Of a stretch of 64,000 nt of DNA, positions 12,697 through 25,359 are shown piece by piece. A program made the position numbers and the translations under genes. Origin of the DNA: Neckera pumila (Eukaryota; Streptophyta; Bryopsida; Hypnales; Neckeraceae); contig OZ018409.1 of NCBI GenBank assembly GCA_963969595.1, forward strand, positions 3,288,501 through 3,352,500, read 5' to 3'. How positions within the stretch are numbered: the stretch's first letter is position 1; every line of letters begins with the position of its first letter. The notes under the pieces were generated by a model, which did not search any database, had not been told where the DNA came from, and saw only the letters and a program-made list of their open reading frames with translations.

Positions 12697-14124
12697 CACT
12701 ATAAGAAATTTGAGGCCTAAAAAAGGCTGTCAATTTTCTATAGCGGGGAACGCTGGCCGAAAAACCAAAAGAGTTAAAATCTAAAAAGAAAATTTACAAA
12801 ATTTTGAAATTTAATGTGGCACTATTATTGCCAAATGAGATTGTTATTACTTAATTATTTATTATTATTGTTCTTTGATTTTTTGATTATTTACTATTAA
12901 TTTTTGTTGAATTTTTCAATTTATTTTTTATTTTTTTAACATCAATTATTCTAGCCAACACAATTCTAATTCACAATCTAGGGAAACTCCCATATATGGA
13001 TCTTTTCAGGCCTGAATTTTTTGATAATGAATGATGGTTTTTCTTGCAAATCTAATCCAAAGCCATTTTAAACACTTTCTCAATATTTTACTGTTACACG
13101 TAAGGTAGAAGCACCCAATGGCGTCAATATACCTGTCACTTTCTAGGTAGGGCAATGATTCTAGAACAAAAATGCAAGTAGACTATAGATAGCTTATCAT
13201 TTTGGTTAACAAAATTATGCTATCTACGGTCAACCTACAATTAAATTCTGAAATGACTAATTGTCTAATTTGTGTAGAAAACGACGCCATTGGGTACATT
13301 AACGCAATTAGATGCTCTTACCTTATGCTGAGCCTTATGCCTCTTCCAGGTGGTTGAAGATGTATACCTCTTGTTTAAAATTTATATTTAAAGGGATATG
13401 GAAGAATGGATTCCTGTTTCCATCCACTACTACCTTCTTGGAAGTAATTGGCATCAGGGGACATTTGAGGCCTGTAGAAGACTTCCAGACTGTGTGAACA
13501 CAGAGGAAGCAGCTAGTTGATGTGGTCAACACCGTACCACGTCATTTTCGGAAAAAAAAAAAAAAAAGTGCTTAGCATGATATTTTCGACAAATTTTTCT
13601 TTTTGAAAAAAAAAATCTGATAGCCCGTTTCGGCTGTTCACAGAATTAAGACAACATTGAGAACAAGCCTGAAACGGTCTTCTAAAGGCCTCAAATGTCC
13701 TCTAATGATACTTGCTAAATAGATTATTCATTACATTGAACACTTGCTAAACTAAATATTTATTAAAAATACTTGCCAAACTAAATATTTACAAGAAAAT
13801 TCATTATCAAAAAATCTTTTCAGGCCTGAATTTGTTTCCCTAGATTGTGAATTAGAATTGTGTTGGCTAGAATAATTGATGTTAAAAAAATAAAAAATAA
13901 ATTGAAAAATTCAACAAAAATTAATAGTAAATAATCAAAAAATCAAAGAACAATAATAATAAATAATTAAGTAATAACAATCTCATTTGGCAATAATAGT
14001 GCCACATTAAATTTCAAAATTTTGTAAATTTTCTTTTTAGATTTTAACTCTTTTGGTTTTTCGGCCAGCGTTCCCCGCTATAGAAAATTGACAGCCTTTT
14101 TTAGGCCTCAAATTTCTTATAGTG
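12697..14124. mobile_element. CACTA-like element at palindrome centre
   Basis: Starts CACTATAAGAAATTTGAGG and ends with its reverse complement, the typical terminus of plant CACTA (En/Spm) elements. The terminal repeats are at least 291 bp, because here they merge with the palindrome arms, so target duplications cannot be judged independently. No transposase frame. It may be the element around which the palindrome formed. Confidence 0.45.
12988..13833. other. Palindrome spacer (846 bp)
   Basis: The only part of the 17 kb structure without a mirror copy. A 20 bp direct repeat (from 13000 and from 13814) containing the palindrome TTCAGGCCTGAA lies at both edges. Just inside is a 16 bp inverted repeat (TTTTTTGATAATGAAT, about 13017-13032 and 13799-13814). 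Further in is a 13 bp inverted repeat, ACCCAATGGCGTC (13113-13125 and 13283-13295). An A-run lies at about 13552-13567. The open frames of about 60 codons look like chance. Confidence 0.7.
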
Positions 14125-15553
14125 TCATATATTCATGGAATGAGATGAAAGATCTATTCTTAGATATTCTTTCAAATATAAAGCCAATATCATTATGTAA
14201 TTATATTTTCTAAAAGGTGATAGATAGATTTATCCTCTTGGATAAATAAATTCTCCAAAGTCCTCAAAACCTAATGTCCAAATCTAAAATGTAAAGTATG
14301 AACAAATTTCCATATAGTAATTAATATTTTAGAACTTCTAACAAAAAAATTGAATTGAAAGGTTGAATCTAAGTTTGTTGAAAATTTCATTTGTATTAGC
14401 TCATTACTTCCAAATTTATGATCCACAAAGAATTAGCTACACATTGCATGATGCCCAAATGCAACAAGCATTACAATTGTTTTATGCTTTGGTCTTCATG
14501 AATCATTTATAAGTATTCAAACAAATTCATTTGTAATGACATTCTTAAAAACACATACTTCTATGAAATATGGTTGGCCAAACTTCTAATTATCAACCAT
14601 CAATGGTTAAATTGAATGATCAATCCATAGATGAATCTAATGGATTTCAAACTAGAGTTCAAATCACAGAACTCATTGGTCTATAAAATCTAGAAAAAAA
14701 TTCAACAATAGAGCACAAATATTTCCAATTACAATGTCAAATGTCGGACACATCCATTTTCTTCAAAACAAATGGATGAAAAAAAACATGAGTCCTCTCA
14801 TTCTTTGAGCAATAGGATGCATTTTGTAATAAAATGGTTTGCATGTCAATGAAGGTACAGATGAAAGTTGGATGACAATCACACTATTTAAAACTCTATG
14901 AAAAGAGTGACTGTAGACCACATTAAATTTGTGTTACCAAGAATATTGTGAACATTTGTATTAATGCGCCTCAAGAATTTGCATAACTATCCAACTTAGT
15001 TATACTAATGAATTAGAGTTATTAATGTCCGGCGCAATGGTGTATTAATCAAGTGAGCTTGAGCGTGAAGTAAATGCATTAATTGTCCCTCAATTACTAA
15101 TGGATTGATCAATCCTCCAACCGAGGTGGAACACACATAGTACATAGTCTCGGTTGAAGGATTAGTGAATCAAAATCCAAGACTCGGTGGTTGGAAAATG
15201 GAATGCAAAGCATAAATACATGGGCATTTGTTGGGAGTCTCACATTTGTAAGTCTCTCCTAGTCCCTCCTTTAGCCGATCACTTAGACAATATTGTTGTG
15301 GAGGAAGGTGTATGCGCCTCGTTTCAAACCGTGTCTTTTCCCGTGTCAAATAAGAGTATACAACAGAAAGTCCCTTCAAAGTACAAACCTAGCACATTAA
15401 CTTTTGTACATTTCAAGTTGTCAAGGGTTTATAGGAAACGTGTGATACATAGTAGTGGAGGATTACAAGTGTCTTGGCTTTCTAAGTGTTGAAAGCGTTC
15501 ACTATTTGTGCATTGATTACTAGGTCCTTGAGAGCGTTTGTAGATACATATAT

Positions 15554-18500
15554 ATGGATCATCTTAGCGTGAATCCACATCTTCCGATTAGCAAAGATAC
15601 TATGGGGCCATCCATGATGGATGGAGATATCGATCACGTCTATGGTGTGTGGGGGCCGTATACAGATCCAAGGGACCGTTTAGTTGAATTTGTTGAAAGC
15701 TACAATATAATAGGCTACAAGACCATTTGCAAAGATGGTAGTGGGGGTCATTGGATCATTGTCCAATCCGCAAATACATCTTGCATTGCCCAAGGACCAT
15801 TTATATTTGAAGTAGATCAACCGGTCCCGAGTGACGAGGGCAATTCAATCATTGGGATTACACTTGGGTGGGATGATCGGTTTGTTGCAATGAGAGGAAT
15901 TTTTGGAGAGTTTTGTTTGGATTCCTTTGTTGAAGGGCAATTTTGGGTGATTAGTAAGCTCCATGATTTAAACCAAGGTCAAAGTTTTTATGTGCCACCA
16001 ACCATCTTTTCGAGTTGTGATACTGTAGCGATGGAAACCACTATTGATCCAACTTTAGGTTTTCATATTCTGGAGGGAGATGGGCATGCTCTTCAAGCCC
16101 CAATTGAGGAAGATGTGGATACTATGATGCTCAAGAGTGGTACTTTCTATGAAGGGTGGAGCAACAAAAAGATCCCAGTTGAGCTAGAATCGGACCACTT
16201 GGGAGACTTTTCTGGTGATGGTACAAAACTTGGAGCTACTCATGGCAATGAAGGACTTGCTCCATTGATGCCAACCCCTTGTCTTGAAACTGGACATGGT
16301 GATCATATTCCAGAAGTCAAACAAGATGGAGTGCATGGAGAATCCCAATCTTTAGGATATCTTCCAAGTGATTTGAACACTTCTCTTTATGACAGCATAC
16401 ATGCAACATTTCAAGACTTGTTGGAGAGTGGCCAAGCATCCCACTATGACTTGGAAGGACAACAAACGGCGGAGGAGACAATTGTCTCTATTCCAAATCT
16501 TGGAGACAACAGCGAGCCTATTAGGAAAAGACCATGGATGGACGAATCACCTTGTTTTGGTTGGGCGGAGGTGAATAATGACATGATGGTGGCACCTCCC
16601 ATCTTTGAAACTATTGTAGGTGATGGTGCAAATGGTGAAGCACGGGCTATGCCAAAGAAAGCACGAGTGGCTAAATCTCCATCACCACGATCCATATTAT
16701 GTTCAAATGCATCGAGAAGGGCAACGAGTCCAAATGAAGTTGATTCTCTAGAGACCATAGGAACAGGTAATAATGGCAATGAAGACATGGCTCCCTCTAT
16801 GTCTGGTGGCTTGCTGGAGACTCTAGGAACAGGTAGCAATAGCAATGAAGACATGGCTCCCTCTATGTCTGGTGGCTTGCTAGAGACTCTAGGAGGCGAT
16901 GCTCTACATCCTCTACTTGATCAAAGAACATCTTTGTCCATAGAAGCCCAAAGGATGAGCCTTCTAGGGATTGTTGAAGACATTTCTAAAGATAAAAAAA
17001 TAGAGGGTCAAATGGTAGAAGGGACGGTTGCAACAACCAACACAAGTTCTAAAGGATGCGAGCCTAGCAAAAAAGGACCAAAGCGATCCAAATTCAAGCA
17101 TCATGGTGTAAAACGGTATGTATTTGGAATTCTTGACCCTTAGTCTTATAGCTGCTCCCATCCTCCATCCATTGGATTTCTATTTGCTGCATGACAACAA
17201 CACTCATTTGGCACGTGTCACAACGTTGAGTTGAAGTTAAATCCAAGAAGAGAATGTAGATGCCGTATTCTTAGCACTTCCAATGTCTCACATATGAGAT
17301 TCCAAAGACCATAAATGCGTTGAAATGAAAGCCTTGACATTCATTTGTTACTAGATGAGTGCAAGCTTACCATTATCCGGGCTATAAGAATTGCTTCTAG
17401 ATAAGATTGTCCAATCATTATTCACTTTAACAAGTCTATTCATAAGACTCAATGAAGGTTGGTGGTGGTGCAAATGATGAACAGGCGAGAAGGGGGGAGG
17501 GAAAGTTTTGTAGCCTACTTCAGGCCCAAAGGTCTTCCAGAATCCAACAAAATATTTTTAACAATTGGTGATAATTTACATATCCTCTACATTTTACAAC
17601 AATGCACCATTCCTTTTCAACACAAAAACATTGGATTGCTAGTGGGGATCAATTAAGTATGCTCCATTTCTTGTCCTTGACCAAATGGATTAACAACCTA
17701 TCATTGCAAAACTTTTGATACACAGGAGAATTTTCAAAGGAAGAAAGTGCATGGTATAGCTTCAATCTATTTGCATTTGTCCATGAAGGCGAGGAGTCGT
17801 GCATTAATATGGTAAGACTGCATTGCTTGCTTGGGATATTAGGGTCTTGGTTTTGAATTCCTTGAACTAAGGCGGATTTGGTTTGGGATGTCATGTACTT
17901 ATTGTGAGCCACTCATTGGATTGTTTCTTTGTTTTGTCCGTGAATTTGTATTGTATTAGAGCCCTTTCTAGTTGCTTTATGTAGAATTTTTTTTGTAACA
18001 ACATAACAATAACATATATACCAATTTTTTCACACTTGCTCCAAACACACATGTTATAAACTAGAATTCACGTAGGTATTTTGCAAAGGATTTCTATAAA
18101 ATCTATTGTTGTTTAGAGAGCGCAAACCTTGATAAGTTTTATCAATTATGTATAGCCCAAAATTTGTATAGGAAATAAAGAACCAAGTCCATCCAATTTA
18201 ATTTCCATGATTGTGGTCTTATTTCCCTAAAGACAATCTAAAGAATTGATTCATTATATTGTCATTTGCCATTGTAGGGAGATACTAGGGACGCCATTGA
18301 AATGGATGCGGTGATTTGGGGAGAACTTCCTCGAGTGGATTTGTTGGCCCATTTGAGACTCAAGTAAGCCCCCCTAATGTCTAAAACTACCGACTTGAGT
18401 AATGTTATGTTTTTTAATTGGAGGCATCAAAATGTGACAATCCAATTAACTATTAGTCTATAATTGTATATTCCATGTCCAAATATTCATCAGTGCTTAA

Positions 18501-19183
18501 ATTTGGTCCCATTTGACTATATACAAGAAAGAATAGGTGGGGCAAGTTTCTTTTGAGAAATTGGGAATCACTTTGGGGTTCATTTGATTGGGCAATTTAG
18601 AATACATATGCATGTTGTGCAATCTCCTTGTAGATACAAAGCAAGATGAAATGACATCAATGGATGCCAACTTGCTAATTTGTTTTGGAGTTTGTTTCTA
18701 AATTATTTGTACTTGATGTACTGGAACAGTGGAAGGGGGTTCTTTAGAAGCAACGATTTGCCTCTTGAGCCTTCCATTCCAAGATATAGGAACGTCAAAT
18801 TTAGAAAGTAAGGGCATGACCTCTTTCATTTCTACATTGAATATGGCCTTAGACTTGATAGAATGATATTTGGATGTTCTTTTTGGCTTTATCAAATTTG
18901 TCACACAACCTACCATAAACGCCTTCTAAAGTTCAATGGAAGGACTTATTTTAAGGTGTTTTGTGCTTGCAGAAATACTCGAGGGATTGACAAAGGAAAA
19001 ATCCGGTGGTTTTGCGACGTCGTCCTTGCAGATGGAGTGACGGATCCCTATGTTGGCAATGGCACAAAAGGCACATCCACATTTGGTATCCAACCTTTGA
19101 AACTATGTGACTTGGAGTCAATGTTTCAATTCATTGGGGGGTTGAATGAATACATTTTGAATCAATTTGCTTCATGTAAATGA
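15554..19183 (+). CDS. Unknown six-exon gene, right-arm copy
   Basis: Function not recognised. Exons: 15554-17115, 17458-17567, 17726-17811, 18278-18363, 18730-18807, 18973-19183. All introns have GT/AG ends, phases are compatible, and the total is 2,133 bp (710 aa). The acceptor at 17457 and donor at 17568 are weak, so exon 2 is least certain. Residues 1-500 are acidic and low in complexity, with a 22-residue tandem repeat at about 409-447. A basic run of Lys/Arg/His at about 506-521 could be a nuclear localisation signal. About 190 C-terminal residues read like a folded domain, with Trp-rich stretches such as SAWYSFNLFAFVHEGEE and GKIRWFCDVVLADGVTD. An alternative donor at about 19085 would join a frame at 19300-19493 instead of stopping at 19183. 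It could be a host gene or an ancient transposon protein. Confidence 0.6.
16778..16915 (+). repeat. 66 bp in-frame tandem repeat, right copy
   Basis: Units begin 'aatgaagacatggctccc' at 16778 and 16844, exactly 66 bp apart. They code for a 22-residue repeat within the acidic N-terminal half of the unknown protein. The second unit diverges at its end. Confidence 0.8.
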
Positions 19184-19299
19184 CTAGCTCCCCTTGGATT
19201 TATGAAAGTTTGATCAAGTATCTTTAGGGGGAGTATGACAATGATGTAGTAGTTGTTTGCATGAACTTAATGCCTTAAATTGCATTGTGTGTGTATTAG

Positions 19300-19493
19300 A
19301 AACGGCAAAGGAGGCTGCAAAAGAGGCGGATAGGTTGTCAATGCTAAATGAGGGAATTATGGCTTGGACCAACTTTAGTGTCACAGACTATATAACAGAG
19401 GTTGAGAAGGATCAATGGGACCCAATGTGGATTCCCCTGCAAGACAATCCCAAGAAACATCTTTCCACTGCAAAGTACAATTCTTTTGACTAG
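19300..19493 (+). CDS. Possible alternative last exon, right arm
   Basis: Open frame after a plausible acceptor (...gtattag). It reads ETAKEAAKEADRLSMLNEG and onward to a stop at 19491-19493, and looks coding. It fits in phase to a GTATCC donor inside the previous exon, replacing that exon's C-terminus. The mirror copy is 7328-7521 on the minus strand. It could be an alternative exon or a separate small gene. Confidence 0.35.
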
Positions 19494-20556
19494 GAGCCTA
19501 TTGGTTCACAAGAAGAATAGCTATTGTTGAAGGATGAAAGGCTCTAGAGGTTGTATTAGGGGTCAATGATGTACCAACATGTTTAAATGGCATATCTTAT
19601 TTGAACCCTGTGAAGATAAAAATAAAATGCCACTTTTTCTCACTAATAATAGTTTGTAGCCCAATTTGATGAGGAGTAGAAGATTCAATCCTTACCAATT
19701 CTATAATTTGTATATGTTTCAAACACAAAAAACAAAGGCCACAAATTAAAATGGACATCTTTTCATTGATAGCTAAAGTGTTATAGAAGGAATTCCCTTC
19801 TGTTTTTTTAATTCTTTTTAGACATGTGTGAATTGTGTGCATTGCACATGAATGCAGTGTCCTTCTACATATTCTCTTTAGGAGAATTAATTTTCTTTTT
19901 TAATGAGGATCTTTTGTTTTATAATACAAATAGACTAATTTATGATTTTCCATTCTCTTACTAATTAGATCCTCTGAAACCAATTCATGATTTGTAATAG
20001 AAAGTGTATTAATTTGCTATTAGTGTTGAATTGTTGATTATAAATGGACTTATCATGTAGGTGTTTATAGTTTTGATATAGAATTTGTAGAAGGCGCCTC
20101 TTTGAGGTACCTTCTTTCAAAAAATTAAATTTATCCAAGGTCCAATTTTGTTCTCTTGCAATTGGATGTAATAGAAATTACACACAATGTGGAATTCAGA
20201 TTCAAAGGGTTGGGATTAGGGCTCAAAGGGTTGGAGTTGATTATAAAAGTCACCATGCACTATATTCTATGAGCATCCAACCATGCGGATTCAACACATG
20301 GCAAAAGTCCTCTCTTGGTAGTGATAAAATTTTGCTTTGGACATCTATATTGTGTCTTTCTTTTTTCAACATGTGGTGTGAGTATGTTTCATCCATAAAT
20401 TACTTTCTATACATGGCCGTAAATTAGTTACATTTGAAATGCATTTTTCCACTGCATTTTTGTTGAACAACCATGTTTTTCTACATCTTTTAGTAGAATA
20501 AGCTAGAGCCAATCATAACCGGCCAAATAAGGGATTCTAACATGAATTGGAGTAGT

Positions 20557-20762
20557 GAAGGCAAAACAAATATTTTAAGAGGTACATCGATAGAAATGAC
20601 AAGCATTGCAAAACATTTGGTAATGTTGTTGCTTGAATTTAAATTACTATGAATTTTAGTGAAGGCAAAACAAATATTTTTCAGAGCCACATCATTAGAA
20701 ATGACAAGGATTGCAAAAGAATTGGTAACTTTATTGCTTGAATTTAAATTACTATGAATTTT
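20557..20762 (-). repeat. Tandem duplication in right arm
   Basis: Mirror of the two-copy, roughly 106 bp repeat at 6059-6264. Confidence 0.75.
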
Positions 20763-21922
20763 GGGAGGCAAAAAGTGCTCTGGATCCATAGCCAACATCT
20801 AGACTCTTCCAATTCTGATCATTCAAGAACTTTTCATTATTCTAATCATTATTTCCTACTTTCTTTCTCACAACTTGGGACATGTGTAATGTATTTATTA
20901 GTTTCAACCTTGAAAAAGAAAAAGACAAAACATCCTAAGCTTGTTCAAAAATATGTGCATTTGTAGGTCAAAAATGGGTCACTGGTCGGGAACGGGTGGC
21001 TCTACCTTAAAGCCCATATCGTCAACAATATGTGTCATTGATTGATGAGAATGTAGCATTATTTGCACCACATTTTCCGCATGACACAAATGGAGTGCCT
21101 TGGGATCCATGCTAACTACATTCAAAGCATTCATTTATTGGGCTCCAATATTAAGGGCTTTTTGCACGGGTAGAATGTAGCCACCACTACTTTGCCTTGC
21201 CTTGTTTTTCCGTGGAGAGTTCAATAAATCCACAAAACAACAATAGAAATTGGGATCCATCAAAAAGTAGTTTATTGATTGAAAACCAAATTCTATTTTA
21301 TTGGAGTTAAAGACCATTTTCAAAGAGGTGGCAATCAAGCATTAATATAGAGAATATGATTATTTCTAGCCTTTGTATGTTGAATGAGGAGTTTTTGAAT
21401 TTGCCTTGTCATGTTGACTTTGAATGGAGGCACTTGCATTGGAAATGACATAAGCATTCAATTGTGTGGTAATATTGTTGTAGAAAAATGACTAAGTACA
21501 TTCAAAACATTAAAAGTGAGCACAAAAAAACAAAGTTATGTCCTGAATGTATTGCTTCATTTTTTAATATGAAGCTTTGTAAAGATATATTATAAACAAC
21601 AACTTGAAGAAATAATACGGTATTGGCACCACTTGCATAGTACAACCGGTGCATTAGTTTTCATGGTTTTCTAAGATTTTCAAGTCACCATGCATTAAAA
21701 TATTACTTTGCAAAAGAAGCATTTAAACAAAAAGATTATCATACAATATTTTGGTTAAAATTGAAATATTGAAAGAAAATTCATTTTCATAGCTTAAATT
21801 GAGGCACTTTGTAAATGTCAAATCGATTGTCACGTTGTCTCAATTTACTCCGAAGTTGGAAAACTTCAAAGAAAAATAGGCATTGAAAGTTTTTTCATAG
21901 TGCTTATTACATAATCTTTTAA

Positions 21923-24900
21923 AAAAAATTTCAATATACACGATTTGTGTAACTTATGTGTTGAAAACTGTGATGATGAACTATCTTGTGTCCTCACACC
22001 CTGACATACGCTCAAGTTAATTCTCAGCTTCTTATCAAGATAAATTGAGCTGCTTTTGTGAAGCTGCATGTATGGTTGAAAATCGCAGTAAGGCTTATAA
22101 GTCAACAGGTTGCTTGAAGAGAAAATCGTTTACACTTCAGGAGCTCAACATGGATCTTATTTTCCTCAACCAAGCTCAAGATTTGTGATTTTTTGTTTTT
22201 TTGAAATACATGGACAATTTCCATTGCAGGGGAAAGAGTACACAGAACCAAGAGCCAAAGCCCCGGCAGAAGATTTGTGATTCAAAGCATGAAATTGAGC
22301 ACTCAATTTATGCTACGACTTGTGGTTGCATCTTTCCCAAAGGCATGGCATGGTTTTGAACTAAAGAAACTCTCCTTGAAATATTTGCTTTTGAGCAGGG
22401 AGTCTAAGTGCTTCCATTTTCAAACCCAATACTTGTACTCTGGGAAAACGGGGACTTATCTTCACATCTCAGAACGAGGGGTTGTCACACCTTCTTCTCT
22501 CCATTCTCAATCTTGACTCTTGAGAGAATGAGGACGGGGCACTTTCCTTGAATTGCAGAGGGCCTATTCTATGAAGGATGAGAACCTCCTCTCGAGGTGA
22601 AGAAATGGAGTGAAGCATTTTTTCCATTCTCCATTCTCTACATTTCTCTCGATTCTTTTGTCTCCATTCTCCAAAGGGGTGTTAGTTACACCTACTTTAT
22701 GGAGAAGGGCTCCTATTGGCTCCCCATTTTTCTCCATACCTTCTCATTCTTTATGGAAGTCTCACTCTAAGAGAATCTATGACAATTAATATATAATATA
22801 TTCAACAATATATTTGGAGAATGTGTGACAATTAATATCCAACAATATAGTTAAAAAATGGCAATGGCAATCCATATAAGAAAATTTTGCTACTACTCTA
22901 TCCTCCACTTTCCTTAAATTGTTCATTTCAGAGCCTATTGTCTTTTTAAGGAAGCTAAATTCCTTGCAACAATCTTCAATAAATTTTTGTAGGAAGAAAA
23001 AATGGAATTGGCGTGTAACCAAAGTCACTTCTTATTTTGTGGACCTCCATAAAATTAGTTATGGATTTTTGAAGTTGAAACAAAGTAACCACCTCTTGAA
23101 ATGTACAATATTGGTACATTGAAGAAATTAAAATGCACCTTTGTATCATTATTGCTTATAGAGCATGGTCGCTTTCATTGGCCGTTTCATGAAAAAAAAT
23201 TGTAGTTTATGTTCAACCTTGGGTTTTTTGTTGAAGCAAGTAGTAATTTTTGTTGCTTGTTGGATAGCTTAGTTGTTCAACGTTCTTTGATGCACTGTAT
23301 CACAGTGTCCTTGAATCCATACCTTAAGACAAGTTGTTTGTTTGTTTAATTTGTTTGTTCTGTTTTGTTTGTTATGTTGAGATCTCATGGATTGTACATC
23401 TTTTAGCCACGTATTTAGTATTGTTGGAATGCCTTGGACAAGGAGGGGTGCACAAGCTTTGTTTCGTGGCATTCCGACCTACAACGTGAAGGTTATTGAT
23501 TTATGAGTTATTTTTGGATCTTAAATAATTAGAAAATTGCTTTTACTTTTATTTGCATGTGGCAATGACACAAGGCACACTAGTAAGAATGAATACATCA
23601 TAAGCATTGGCATATTAGTTCATTGTGCTACTTATTATTTAATTGTCTCCTTTTTCAACATAACAAATTAAATTGCCCTGTTTGTTTTGTCATGGAGTGC
23701 TTTGTTCCTACAAAATGAGAAAAATGTTCTCACAGCGGTGCCTTCAATCCTTGTTGAATATCTAGCATTGATGTAGGGCTTTTCTCCCAATGGAGATGGC
23801 AAAGGGAGTAAGGTATCGACATCTAAATTTGACCGCTTTCTAAATCCACATCTGGAATCTAGATTCTTTTCTAAAACATACTTCTACAATTCATGAAAGT
23901 CTAGAGTTGGTAACTCTAAACTTTGTTTTCACTATTTATGACAGTTTAGAGTTAGTTATCCTAAATTCTAATTCTAATACTTTGAAAACTTGTAGTTTAT
24001 TCATATGGTGTCCAAAAAATGCATTCTCTTATAATCTAGAACCCCCTTTTGACTATCAATAGGTTTCTTTAAAAAAAATTAAATAAAATCATGGGGATCA
24101 TGCTAAATTGTGTTTTTTTTGCTTTAGGTACCATAGATACTTAAGTGGCACCATCTACATAGATGTCTAAATGCTTTCCTTGATAATCGGAAGTTCTAAA
24201 AAAAATGTGAAATGTTGGATGGAAAAATGTTGGATGGAAGGCTTTTATCATCCATTCAAGTGTGGTGAATTTTTTTTAAATAGCTCGAGGACTTGAAGTA
24301 CATTTGTTTTTATCAATTAGGGTGGAAAAGTCACTACAAAGAAACACAAAAATTGTATTATAAAAACATATGAGCCAAAACCACTAAGATAGACAAGCCT
24401 ATTACCACATTGATTAGCAATCTGAGTATCTTGGGACCAACTCTAGGGGAAGAGACAAATATTTTTCAGAGGTGTGAGCTCGTTTTACAAACCAAATTAA
24501 AGTGGACTTATAATTTTTTGATTAAAGTTGTAATATCTATAAATTTTTGAAGTGATTTACCTTGAAATTATAAAATCGCTCAGTTATAAAGAGGAGTCAT
24601 GAACAATCTATAAACAACCTGTAATCGTTTTCCCATGTTGCCAATTGCACTAAATGTTTGACATTAGACTTGACATATTAACCCTTGTTGGCATCATTAC
24701 AATCATTTTGTTAGAAACTGAACAAATTTAAATGAGTTTTTGGACAAAATGAGGCCAAAAGTAGGATGATGAAATTTTGGAGCTAGCGGACATGAATTGT
24801 CTTACTTTAAAGGCATTCCATCCAACGTGAGCATCTAAATAATCTAGAATGCAATACGGCATTCTCAAAGGATCTAAAAATTGAATAGAAAAGAAAGTCA

Positions 24901-25350
24901 AATTCATGCCAAAGAAATAAAAGAGTATATAGAGATTTAGAAGGATTTGGAAGTGGTAAGGCTTGATTCCCTGGCAAGCCCAAGTAAGTTAGTCTATTCT
25001 AAAAGCAATTGTGATCTAAAAGCGACCACTAATATAAATGTACATTTTGCTTTCTTCAATGTACCAATAGTTTACAATTCAAGAGGTGGTTGTTCTGAGT
25101 GACCACTGCATTTCAACTTCAAAAAATCATAACTAATTCCACAAAGGTTCAAAAAATATGAAACAACTTGGATTAGATGCCAATTCCATTTGTTCTTCTT
25201 ACTAAAATTTACTAAAAATTATTTCAAGGAGTTTAGCTCATCCAAAAGGCAATCAGCTCTTTAATAGGTTGCTCCAAGGGCCGCTTTAGACTGCAGTGGG
25301 AAAGTGCACAAGTGAAATATAGACCCTAAGAAAGTATTCAATCAAGTGCC
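21923..25350. other. AT-rich intergenic region
   Basis: No gene supported; open frames are under 80 codons and lack splice context. 22490-22770 is rich in short 'ttctccattctc' motifs. 25040-25250 shares a dispersed repeat with 51700-51960 ('cataactaattccacaaag'). Confidence 0.4.
25040..25250 (+). repeat. Dispersed repeat, copy 1
   Basis: Aligns with 51700-51960 through 'gtacattttgctttcttc', 'cataactaattccacaaag' and 'aaatatgaaacaacttgg'. Both copies lie a few hundred bp upstream of a family 1 TTAA element. Type unknown. Confidence 0.55.
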
Positions 25351-25359
25351 TCCATATGT

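Larger units (their letters stand above)
4903..12987 (+). repeat. Left arm of 17 kb palindrome
   Basis: 8,085 bp whose reverse complement is 13834-21918. Position x pairs with 26821 minus x throughout. All open frames occur in mirrored pairs with the same translation, so there is no net indel, and every stretch compared base by base was identical. Pairing stops at 4902/21919 outside and 12988/13833 inside. The arm carries one multi-exon gene (7638-11267, minus). The rest is AT-rich non-coding sequence. Confidence 0.95.
13834..21918 (+). repeat. Right arm of 17 kb palindrome
   Basis: Reverse complement of 4903-12987, same 8,085 bp length. TTAA (21919-21922) lies immediately outside the last paired base. 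It carries the plus-strand copy of the unknown gene (15554-19183). Confidence 0.95.

Noticed and set aside
15187..15492. 101-codon frame upstream of the arm gene (mirror 11329-11634)
   Set aside because: No homology or in-phase donor that joins it to the next exon; probably leader sequence. Not fully excluded.
16444..16854. 136-codon minus-strand frame (and its mirror at 9967-10377)
   Set aside because: Antisense shadow of the large first exon of the unknown arm gene.
17649..17912. 87-codon minus-strand frame (mirror 8909-9172 plus)
   Set aside because: Overlaps the predicted third exon of the arm gene on the other strand, which fits the splice model better.
4903..21918. Palindrome as a long terminal repeat retrotransposon
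   Set aside because: The arms are inverted, not direct, and no gag, protease, integrase or reverse transcriptase was seen.
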